A stretch of 11,562 nucleotides of DNA from CADEGZ01 sp035443705. GTDB lineage: Bacteria > Pseudomonadota > Gammaproteobacteria > UBA6186 > Azoamicaceae. The position numbers and the translations under genes are program-made. Every line of letters starts with the position of its first letter. The stretch's first letter is position 1. Location: assembly GCA_035443705.1 (NCBI GenBank), contig DAORSV010000049.1:1-11562 (forward strand). The letters are read 5' to 3'. The notes under the pieces are model-generated. The model worked only from the letters and a program-made list of their open reading frames with translations, was not told the origin of the DNA and made no database searches. Of this stretch, positions 1 to 5,636 are shown piece after piece.

Positions 1-1170
1 GAGCTACCTAATAAATTGCTCGAAGCCGTAGAAGAATATGAAACAGATAAAAGTTGGCATACGATTAAAGTGCATACTGGAGATACACTTTCTAAAATTT
101 TTACACGCCTCGGCATTTCAACCAAAGATGTGCACGAAATGATTACCACAGATCCCGCCTGTAGGCGTTTGGGCGCCTTGATACCAGGACAAACCTTAAA
201 AGTCCAAGTGTCTGAAGAACAACAAGTCGTTTCATTAACTTTAGAAATTGCACCCGGTGACTCTCTATACCTTTCACGTGTTGATGAAGGTTTTCAAGTC
301 GAACACAAACTGGTTCCGCTTGAAAAAAAACTGGCCTTTGGCAAAGGGGAAATCCAAAATTCACTATTTGCTTCTGGCAAACGCGCGGGATTGGATCACA
401 ACATTTTAGCGCAGATGGTAGAAATTTTTGGCTGGAATATTGATTTTTCTTTAGATTTGCAGCGCAACGATACCTTCCGCGTATTGTATGAAGAAAAATG
501 CAATGAAGACGGTGAACGCGTTAAAACAGGTTCAATTCTGGCTGCCGAGATTGTGAATGGCGGAAAAATGCATCAAGCGATACGCTACACCGACAAATCC
601 GGACACACCAGTTACTTTACACCAGACGGGTATGGAATGCAGCAGGCTTTTTTACGAGCGCCCCTTAATTTTACACGCATTAGTTCTCATTTCGGTCAGC
701 GCAATCATCCCGTCATGCACCGAATGCGTCAGCATAAGGGTACCGATTATTCCGCGCCACACGGCACACCCGTTCAAGCAACTGGCGATGGCAAAGTTAC
801 TTTTGTGGGAACACGAGGTGGATACGGAAAAGTTGTTGAATTACAACATGGTGCTCGATACTCGACACTCTACGCCCATTTGTCTCGATTTCCTAAAGAA
901 TGCCGATTAGGAAAAGAGGTCAAACAAGGAGAAATTATAGGTTATGTGGGTCGTACGGGATTGGCAACAGGTCCGCATTTACACTATGAATTTCGCATTG
1001 GCGGAGCCCATCACAATCCATTAACCGTTATGCTGCCTAAGCGAAGTCCTATTCAAGAATCGAATAAACGCCACTTTATTGCACATGCAAAAGAAATGAT
1101 ACGATTATTGGATACGCATGAAGAAAAAATTAATGTAGCCTCCAGCAAGAAGCCTTCCAGCGCTTTTTGA
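1..1170 (+). CDS. mepM: M23-family murein DD-endopeptidase, MepM/YebA-like (5' end outside window)
   Basis: Probable periplasmic peptidoglycan endopeptidase that cuts cross-links during wall growth. The reading frame is open to the left edge, so the true start and any signal peptide or membrane anchor lie outside; the TTG at 16 is probably not the start. Numbering from that TTG, residues ~14-67 form a LysM/OapA-like region with a GDTLSKIF motif, followed by a middle region and then a C-terminal peptidase M23 (LytM) domain at ~217-340. The zinc site is complete: H240 and D244 in HKGTD, H323 in the HLH motif, with H288 in LYAHLS as the additional catalytic histidine, so the enzyme should be active. 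The tail after ~345 is basic and looks disordered. It converges on erpA with only 8 bp between the stop codons. The family is certain from the motifs; the exact orthology to MepM is likely. Confidence 0.9.
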   Translation, partial: ELPNKLLEAVEEYETDKSWHTIKVHTGDTLSKIFTRLGISTKDVHEMITTDPACRRLGALIPGQTLKVQVSEEQQVVSLTLEIAPGDSLYLSRVDEGFQVEHKLVPLEKKLAFGKGEIQNSLFASGKRAGLDHNILAQMVEIFGWNIDFSLDLQRNDTFRVLYEEKCNEDGERVKTGSILAAEIVNGGKMHQAIRYTDKSGHTSYFTPDGYGMQQAFLRAPLNFTRISSHFGQRNHPVMHRMRQHKGTDYSAPHGTPVQATGDGKVTFVGTRGGYGKVVELQHGARYSTLYAHLSRFPKECRLGKEVKQGEIIGYVGRTGLATGPHLHYEFRIGGAHHNPLTVMLPKRSPIQESNKRHFIAHAKEMIRLLDTHEEKINVASSKKPSSAF

Positions 1171-1178
1171 CTAAAACC

Positions 1179-1541
1179 TTACGCTTCTTTGAGTGAAAAT
1201 GACGAACCACATCCACAAGTAGTCTCTGCATTGGGATTACGCACTAAAAACCGAGCACCCTCCAAATCTTCTTTATAATCGACAACTGCATCCACTAAAT
1301 ACTGAGCACTTGCCGCATCCACAACCATCGACACGGTCTCTTTCTTGATAAGAATATCGTCTTCGGCTATTTTTTCATCTAGACCAAAACCGTATTTAAA
1401 CCCGGAACAACCCCCACCCACAATATAAATGCGTAATTTTAGTTTTTTATTGCCTTTTGCGGCAATCAGGCTTTCTACCTTGGCAATAGCCATCTCGGTA
1501 AATGAAATGGGATCAGATAGCTGAGGTTGAGATATATGCAT
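1179..1541 (-). CDS. erpA: Iron-sulfur cluster insertion protein ErpA
   Basis: A-type Fe-S carrier that receives clusters from the Isc/Suf machinery and delivers them to apoproteins, in E. coli including the isoprenoid enzymes IspG/IspH. The protein is 120 aa, close to the 114 aa of E. coli. The three cluster-ligating cysteines are present: C45 in GGGCSGF and C109/C111 in TCGCGSSF. The ErpA-type stretches VVDAASAQYL, VDYKEDLEGARF and NPNAETTCGCG separate it from IscA and SufA. An in-frame TAG stop lies shortly upstream, and the ATG at 1541 gives the expected N-terminus. A CAGGA at 1552-1556 is a rather distant Shine-Dalgarno candidate. It is transcribed divergently from hemJ and convergently with mepM. 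In pseudomonads erpA also lies near a mepM homologue, so the pairing may be an old one. Confidence 0.95.
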   Translation of the reverse strand: MHISQPQLSDPISFTEMAIAKVESLIAAKGNKKLKLRIYIVGGGCSGFKYGFGLDEKIAEDDILIKKETVSMVVDAASAQYLVDAVVDYKEDLEGARFLVRNPNAETTCGCGSSFSLKEA

Positions 1542-1547
1542 GGCTAA

Positions 1548-1576
1548 ATTATCCTGTGATTTACTAGCCTAGTCAA
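1548..1576 (-). promoter_or_regulatory. Candidate sigma70 promoter of erpA
   Basis: Read on the minus strand, TTGACT (1576-1571) and GATAAT (1553-1548) are separated by 17 bp, each matching the consensus hexamer at 5 of 6 positions. The predicted transcription start falls almost on the erpA ATG at 1541, which would give a leaderless or near-leaderless mRNA. Either that is real, or the match is fortuitous and the functional promoter lies further upstream. Confidence 0.35.
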
Positions 1577-1598
1577 GAAGTATGATATCCTAAAGTCT

Positions 1599-2024
1599 AT
1601 GCTATGGATAAAAGCTTTTCATATTGTTGCGATGGTCACCTGGTTTGGTGGACTTTTTTATCTGCCGCGCCTTTTTGTTTATCATGCCATGAGTACAGAT
1701 CAAATCAGCCAAGAGCGCTTTAAGATCATGGAACGAAAACTCTATTACGGGATTATGGCACCCGGGGCAGTCTTCACGATCTTGCTGGGCCTTTGGTTGT
1801 TGCACGCTTATGCGTGGCAGTTATATAAAAGCGCATTATGGTTACATCTTAAGCTAGCGCTTGTCTTAATATTAATTCTGTATCATTTATATTGTGGTTA
1901 TTTACGGCGCCAATTTGAGCTGAACCAGAATACCCACTCGCATGTATTCTATCGTTGGTTAAACGAATTCCCCGTACTGTTGTTAATTGGAATTGTGATT
2001 TTAGCTGTTGTCAAACCTTTTTAA
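1599..2024 (+). CDS. hemJ: HemJ-type protoporphyrinogen IX oxidase (inner membrane)
   Basis: Predicted to oxidise protoporphyrinogen IX to protoporphyrin IX, the penultimate step of heme synthesis, in the inner membrane. The protein has 141 aa and four hydrophobic helices at about 4-22, 52-70, 80-100 and 123-139, the normal size and topology. Family hallmarks are the N-terminal LWIKAFHIVAMVTWFGGLFY block with H8 (heme ligand in characterised HemJ), the YLPRLFVYH stretch, and the helix-3 motif LHLKLAL with K85. The ATG has almost no Shine-Dalgarno; a TATGAT hexamer at 1581-1586 lies just upstream. Its stop overlaps the end of the convergent rubredoxin gene by 4 bp (TTAA, read as a stop on both strands). 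hemL, another heme gene, lies less than 1 kb downstream. CopD-like transporters resemble it, but the conserved His/Lys pattern favours HemJ. Confidence 0.9.
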   Translation: MLWIKAFHIVAMVTWFGGLFYLPRLFVYHAMSTDQISQERFKIMERKLYYGIMAPGAVFTILLGLWLLHAYAWQLYKSALWLHLKLALVLILILYHLYCGYLRRQFELNQNTHSHVFYRWLNEFPVLLLIGIVILAVVKPF

Positions 2025-2197
2025 AGAGATCCCTCAACCTCAACCATCTCAAAATCTGATTTGGTCGCACCACAATCCGGACAACGCCAATTTAGTGGAA
2101 TATCGACCCAACGTGTACCAGGCGCAATGCCGTCATCTGGCCAACCTTCTGCCTCATTGTAAATCCACCCGCAAAGCAAGCACATGTAGCGTTTCAT
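2021..2197 (-). CDS. Rubredoxin
   Basis: A 58-residue single-iron electron-transfer protein. It begins MKRYMCLLCGWIYNEAEGWP and has both iron-binding knuckles: CLLCG (C6, C9) and CPDCG (C39, C42). Between them lies the typical DDGIAPGT..WVDIP..W segment, so the Fe(S-Cys)4 site is complete. The likely role is delivery of electrons from an NAD(P)H-rubredoxin reductase to an oxygen- or peroxide-handling or alkane-type oxidase; no partner is in the window. The start ATG shares one base with the TAA of the upstream RRM gene (TAATG), so translation is probably coupled. Its stop overlaps the end of convergent hemJ by 4 bp. The gene is short and easily missed by length-filtered gene calling. Confidence 0.95.
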   Translation of the reverse strand: MKRYMCLLCGWIYNEAEGWPDDGIAPGTRWVDIPLNWRCPDCGATKSDFEMVEVEGSL

Positions 2198-2781
2198 TAA
2201 GCTGTCTCCCCACGTTCTTTGGCAAAATTCACTTGAATTTGGCGACCTTTAAATTCGGAACCATGCAAAGACATTGCACGTTCGGCATCTTCTTTCGAGA
2301 TAAAACTGACAAAACCAAATCCACGCGCTTTACCGGTATAACGATTAACGGGGATATTAACAAACTCAACCGCACCAAATTGCCCAAAATACGAAGCCAA
2401 TTCGGCTTCAGTCGCCGCATAATCGATATTGCCTACATAAAGCTTATATTGAGAATCAATTTGTGATCCTGAGTTGGAAACACCACTAGAAGCGCTATTA
2501 TCAGCGTTTTGTAGAATCTGATTTTGCTCCATGGGTTCGACAAATTCGCCGGTTGATTCCATATCTGCCAACTCCGACAACAACCGATTGGAACGACGAA
2601 TTTCATTTAAAATTTGATTGAGCTGAAAATTCGCTTGTTCTTGGCGTTTAAGCGATTCGTCTATTTTAAGCACAGCCTGTTTCTGTCTTTTAAGCGCCAT
2701 ACCATAAAATATTGCAAAAATAACCAGAATAATCGCTAAAGACATCACAAAGTGGACATCTATCGAATTTAATATTTCCAT
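2197..2781 (-). CDS. Membrane-anchored RNA-recognition-motif (RRM) protein
   Basis: A 194-aa protein with three parts. One hydrophobic helix at ~11-29 is followed by KRQK, suggesting an N-out, C-in inner-membrane anchor. A charged, Gln/Glu-rich coiled-coil candidate occupies 31-72, and a Ser/Asn-rich linker 73-112. The C-terminal RRM (113-188) has both RNA-binding cores: RNP2 LYVGNI (114-119) and RNP1 with R153-G-F-G-F-V-S-F160, whose aromatic residues F155 and F157 are those expected to stack on bases. The RRM is therefore probably functional and cytoplasmic, binding RNA at the membrane face. Bacterial RRM proteins are usually short, soluble and glycine-tailed, so this architecture is unusual. 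The Shine-Dalgarno is a weak GAGG 11 nt from the ATG. It heads a two-gene unit with rubredoxin and is divergent from hemL. The target RNA is unknown. Confidence 0.85.
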   Translation of the reverse strand: MEILNSIDVHFVMSLAIILVIFAIFYGMALKRQKQAVLKIDESLKRQEQANFQLNQILNEIRRSNRLLSELADMESTGEFVEPMEQNQILQNADNSASSGVSNSGSQIDSQYKLYVGNIDYAATEAELASYFGQFGAVEFVNIPVNRYTGKARGFGFVSFISKEDAERAMSLHGSEFKGRQIQVNFAKERGETA

Positions 2782-2892
2782 TTTTAAGAATACCTCGCAA
2801 AACCTATATTTAAGACAATCTCATGTTCATGATTCTCACGCGGTTGCATTTCGACACATCACTCGTTTAAGATTTAAATCGCAACACTCGCG

Positions 2893-2898
2893 AAAGGA
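2893..2898 (+). promoter_or_regulatory. Ribosome binding site deciding the hemL start
   Basis: AAAGGA ends 8 nt before the ATG at 2907. The TTG at 2904, one codon earlier in the same frame, would have only 5 nt spacing and a weaker start codon, so ATG 2907 is preferred. Confidence 0.7.
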
Positions 2899-2906
2899 TC
2901 ATTTTG

Positions 2907-4193
2907 ATGGACTATTCTACCAAGTTATATGCTCGGGCACAAACTGTTATTCCGGGTGGGGTTAATTCCCCTGTGCGCGCCTTTAAAGGCGTTGGGGGAA
3001 CGCCCGTCTTCTTTAAATCTGGGAATGGAGCCTATCTTTTTGACGTGGAAGGCAAAAAATATATTGATTATGTCGGTTCTTGGGGTCCGCTTATCCACGG
3101 GCATGCGCATCCTCAGATTCTAAAAGCTCTGGAAGCCGCCCTACCACAAGGCCTAGGATTTGGTGCTCCAACTGAAATTGAAGTTGAAATGGCAGAATTA
3201 ATCACCGAACTGATGCCATCGATTGAACAAGTACGGATGTGTAACTCCGGTACCGAAGCCACACAAAGCGCCATCCGATTAGCCAGAGGATTTACAGGAC
3301 GAAACAAAATCTTAAAATTCCAGGGCGGTTATCACGGTCATACCGATAGTTTGCTGATTAAAGGCGGTTCTGGATTATTAACATTGGGCATACCTGATTC
3401 GTTAGGTGTACCAGAAGCTTTTACAAACGAAACCTTAATTGCACCCTTTAATAATTTAGCCGCAGTTAAAACCATTTTTGAAAAGTTTGGAGATGAAATT
3501 GCTGCGATTATTGTAGAACCTATCGCTTGTAACATGAACTGCATTCCACCTTTGCCTGATTTTTTAACCGGTTTGAAAGCACTCTGTCATCAATATAAAA
3601 GTCTTCTGATCTTTGATGAAGTGATCACCGGATTTAGAGTCGCACTCGGTGGCGCACAAGCACTTTATCAAATAACACCTGATCTCACGTGTCTCGGTAA
3701 AATTATCGGTGGCGGATTACCTGTTGGTGCATTTGGTGGAAGACGCGATATTATGGCCTATTTAGCACCCCAAGGACCCGTCTATCAAGCCGGTACATTA
3801 TCCGGAAACCCTATCGCTTTAACTGCAGGGTTCACAACATTGCAGTTACTCAGAGAACCCGGCGTTTATGAAAGCTTAAACAAGGCAACAACCTATTTGA
3901 TGAATGGCTTAAAAAATATTGCAGAACAGTTTAATTTACCCTTACAAACACATCAGGTGGGTAGCCTGTTTGGCCTGTTTTTTACGACAGAAAAAACGAT
4001 AACACATTTCGAACACGTTGAACAATGCAATATTGAACAATTTAAAAAATTCTTTCATGGTATGTTACAGAAAGGTGTTTACTTAGCACCCTCGGCTTTT
4101 GAATCTGGGTTTGTATCAACCCAGCATATGCAATCAATCCTCGATCAGACATTAGAAGCTGCGCACAGCGTTATTTCCAATTTCCAGACTTAA
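2907..4193 (+). CDS. hemL: Glutamate-1-semialdehyde 2,1-aminomutase
   Basis: PLP enzyme that converts glutamate-1-semialdehyde to 5-aminolevulinate, the last step of the C5 route from glutamyl-tRNA to tetrapyrroles, in the cytosol. The protein has 428 aa, matching the ~426-aa family. The PLP lysine is K265 in CLGKIIGGGLPVGAFGGR, the same number as in E. coli. The cofactor-binding SGTE motif, the GGYHGH segment and the FDEVITGFR motif with the PLP-nitrogen aspartate are all present. The start is set by AAAGGA at 2893-2898. It is divergent from the RRM-rubredoxin unit across a 125-bp intergenic region, and its last 23 bp overlap the end of sfsA on the opposite strand. Together with hemJ it shows the organism makes its own heme by the C5 pathway. 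Confidence 0.97.
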   Translation: MDYSTKLYARAQTVIPGGVNSPVRAFKGVGGTPVFFKSGNGAYLFDVEGKKYIDYVGSWGPLIHGHAHPQILKALEAALPQGLGFGAPTEIEVEMAELITELMPSIEQVRMCNSGTEATQSAIRLARGFTGRNKILKFQGGYHGHTDSLLIKGGSGLLTLGIPDSLGVPEAFTNETLIAPFNNLAAVKTIFEKFGDEIAAIIVEPIACNMNCIPPLPDFLTGLKALCHQYKSLLIFDEVITGFRVALGGAQALYQITPDLTCLGKIIGGGLPVGAFGGRRDIMAYLAPQGPVYQAGTLSGNPIALTAGFTTLQLLREPGVYESLNKATTYLMNGLKNIAEQFNLPLQTHQVGSLFGLFFTTEKTITHFEHVEQCNIEQFKKFFHGMLQKGVYLAPSAFESGFVSTQHMQSILDQTLEAAHSVISNFQT

Positions 4194-4908
4194 TCCCAAG
4201 TGGTTCTTCCGCCAACAAAATGGGCACCCGAGATCCCAAAACCACTTCCTGTAAACTAATATGGGCGCGATAAGCTAAGCATTCTACGCCCAAGGCGACA
4301 GCTTCTCTCAAGCGAATACCATACCTTGGATCAATATTATTTGCCAGACGCAAACAGGTAATACCGTTATGCTGAATACAATAAAACAAGATCGCACGAT
4401 GTCCTGCTTCTTTTAACGCTATCAGTTCTTCTAATGCAGATATTCCCATACCTCTTTCTTCCGGGAAATACCCTTGGTTTCTTTCAGCCGCACTTAATAC
4501 CGGCTCTGCATGAATAAAGCATTGCTCGCCGTTTTCTTTTAACAACATTTCAATACCATAACCAAAACTAGGCCTCATTGAACTTTGTAAAAAATGAAAC
4601 CCTGCTAATTCTGGGATCAGCTGATACTCAATGGCTTCACGTACGAGAATTCCCGCATAACCTGGATTGATAAAAACAAGCCAACCACCATCGACCTCTG
4701 TTAATTCCCAAACATCTAAATATCCTTGAGACAATCGATTGGGATTAGAGAACCACAGTCGACTACCTAAAACATCACAATGTCGAAGTGAACCTAAATT
4801 GGGACAATACAACATCCGCTTCTGTTTATTTTTTAGTAATACTTCTACTAAAAAACCAAAAGAACGCTTTAATAAAACGGCTTCTATTAGTGGACTCTTA
4901 AATTTCAT
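4171..4908 (-). CDS. sfsA: SfsA homologue with diverged conserved motifs
   Basis: A 245-aa protein that aligns along its whole length with SfsA, a DNA-binding/nuclease-like protein named for sugar-fermentation stimulation in E. coli. Shared features are the MxFxSPL start, YCPNLGS near 34-40, a WELT block, NQGYFPE, GHRAILFYCIQH, NIDPRYGIRLREA, and GVECLAYRAHIS. However, several family motifs are lost: the RYKRFLADV block is KRSFGFLVEV, the SRIDF block is YGIEM (117-121), and the EVKSVTL block is HAEPVLS (133-139). The last two carry the acidic residues and lysine of the nuclease-like site. The frame is intact, so the protein is made but probably catalytically changed or dead. No strong Shine-Dalgarno precedes the ATG. 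It is divergent from dksA; in E. coli sfsA is directly upstream of dksA on the same strand. The SfsA family call is confident, a retained function is not. Confidence 0.85.
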   Translation of the reverse strand: MKFKSPLIEAVLLKRSFGFLVEVLLKNKQKRMLYCPNLGSLRHCDVLGSRLWFSNPNRLSQGYLDVWELTEVDGGWLVFINPGYAGILVREAIEYQLIPELAGFHFLQSSMRPSFGYGIEMLLKENGEQCFIHAEPVLSAAERNQGYFPEERGMGISALEELIALKEAGHRAILFYCIQHNGITCLRLANNIDPRYGIRLREAVALGVECLAYRAHISLQEVVLGSRVPILLAEEPLGIKSGNWK

Positions 4909-4984
4909 AAGGTTAACCGTAAAAGTTGGTTTGCGTTCTTATTCATCGGCTCGGATGTTCATAAATAAAGGTGTAAGTACACCA

Positions 4985-5013
4985 TTGCTTGCGAGAAGGG
5001 TTTGTGCTATAAA
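4985..5013 (+). promoter_or_regulatory. Candidate sigma70 promoter of dksA
   Basis: TTGCTT (4985-4990) and TATAAA (5008-5013) are spaced by exactly 17 bp, and a TG dinucleotide one base before the -10 makes it an extended -10 element. Transcription would begin near 5020, leaving a leader of about 33 nt before the dksA ATG. The good -10 makes up for a poor -35. Confidence 0.6.
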
Positions 5014-5039
5014 TTAAGGTTTAAGGAATTAAAACAGGT

Positions 5040-5044
5040 GGAGG
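5040..5044 (+). promoter_or_regulatory. Ribosome binding site deciding the dksA start
   Basis: GGAGG ends 8 nt before the ATG at 5053. It sets the start there rather than at an in-frame codon at 5002, which would add 17 residues not found in DksA and would lie upstream of the predicted transcription start. Confidence 0.85.
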
Positions 5045-5052
5045 ATAACCAA

Positions 5053-5550
5053 ATGACCGCTAAAGCTAAAAAGAAAAAGTCAACGGATTCTCTCGGTACG
5101 CCACCGACAAACGCTTACGTGCTCGATCATATGATGCTGTCTTATAAATTCGAGCCTTACGAGGCTAAACCCGGCGAAGTTTATATGAATGAACAACAAC
5201 TCAAACATTTTCGTAATATTCTTTCCGAAAAGAAAAAAGACCTAATGCAAGAAGTCGACAACACCATTAATGAAATGAAAGGAAAAAGTGTTCAGGTTCT
5301 AGCAGATCCCAACGATCGTGCAACAGAAGAAGAAATTTTGAATCTTGAACTTCGCGCTCGCGATAGAGAACGCAAATTAATTCGAAAAATCGAAGAAGCA
5401 CTACAGCAAATAGACGACAAAGAATATGGGTACTGTGAGTCGTGTGGTATCGAAATTGGTATTCGACGTCTTGAAGCGCGCCCAACCGCCACTTTATGCA
5501 TCGATTGCAAAACCTTAGACGAAATTCGCGAAAAACGCACAGCGCAATGA
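5053..5550 (+). CDS. dksA: RNA polymerase-binding transcription factor DksA
   Basis: A 165-aa DksA that acts with ppGpp in the RNA polymerase secondary channel to reset transcription of rRNA and biosynthesis genes during the stringent response. The N-terminus is basic (KAKKKK). A long coiled coil spans roughly 45-125, and its tip ADPNDRA carries the two aspartates D85 and D88 equivalent to the functional D71/D74 of E. coli. A C4 zinc finger follows: C128, C131, C149, C152 in GYCESCG and LCIDCK. The start is set by GGAGG at 5040-5044, and an extended -10 promoter lies upstream. It is slightly longer than E. coli DksA (151 aa), all at the N-terminus. It diverges from sfsA and converges on pgi across a GC-rich hairpin element. 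In Legionella-type bacteria DksA is also linked to growth-phase and virulence control, which may or may not apply here. Confidence 0.96.
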   Translation: MTAKAKKKKSTDSLGTPPTNAYVLDHMMLSYKFEPYEAKPGEVYMNEQQLKHFRNILSEKKKDLMQEVDNTINEMKGKSVQVLADPNDRATEEEILNLELRARDRERKLIRKIEEALQQIDDKEYGYCESCGIEIGIRRLEARPTATLCIDCKTLDEIREKRTAQ

Positions 5551-5600
5551 CCTCCCCCGGCGCCACGCGCCACCCTCTCCCGCGAACGCCGGAGAGGGTA
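5551..5600. repeat. GC-rich double-hairpin element between convergent dksA and pgi
   Basis: 39 of these 50 bases are G or C, far above the flanking genes. Two abutting inverted repeats are visible: GGCGC-CAC-GCGCC (5559-5571) and the 9-bp stem ACCCTCTCC/GGAGAGGGT around a 10-nt loop (5572-5599). Neither is followed by a T-run on either strand, so it is not a textbook terminator. It may still end transcription from both sides, or be one copy of a dispersed palindromic (REP-like) repeat. The stretch to about 5630 (gatccgtccctacg) may be half of another such repeat. Confidence 0.6.
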
Positions 5601-5636
5601 CGAAAAGAGCGAGATCCGTCCCTACGAACACATTTT

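Noticed and set aside
2008..2466. 152-codon open frame on the + strand
   Set aside because: Antisense to the RRM and rubredoxin genes, both with clear family motifs; its translation has no recognisable domain.
2821..2832. TCATG-TT-CATGA inverted repeat between the RRM gene and hemL, and GATTTAAATC at 2871-2880
   Set aside because: Perfect but very short palindromes in AT-rich DNA; expected by chance and not linked to a known operator.
2904..2906. TTG start for hemL one codon upstream
   Set aside because: The ATG at 2907 is better spaced from AAAGGA and places the PLP lysine at 265 as in E. coli.
5002..5052. Upstream extension of DksA by 17 residues
   Set aside because: A strong GGAGG sits 8 nt before the ATG at 5053, the extra residues do not resemble DksA, and the predicted transcription start is near 5020.
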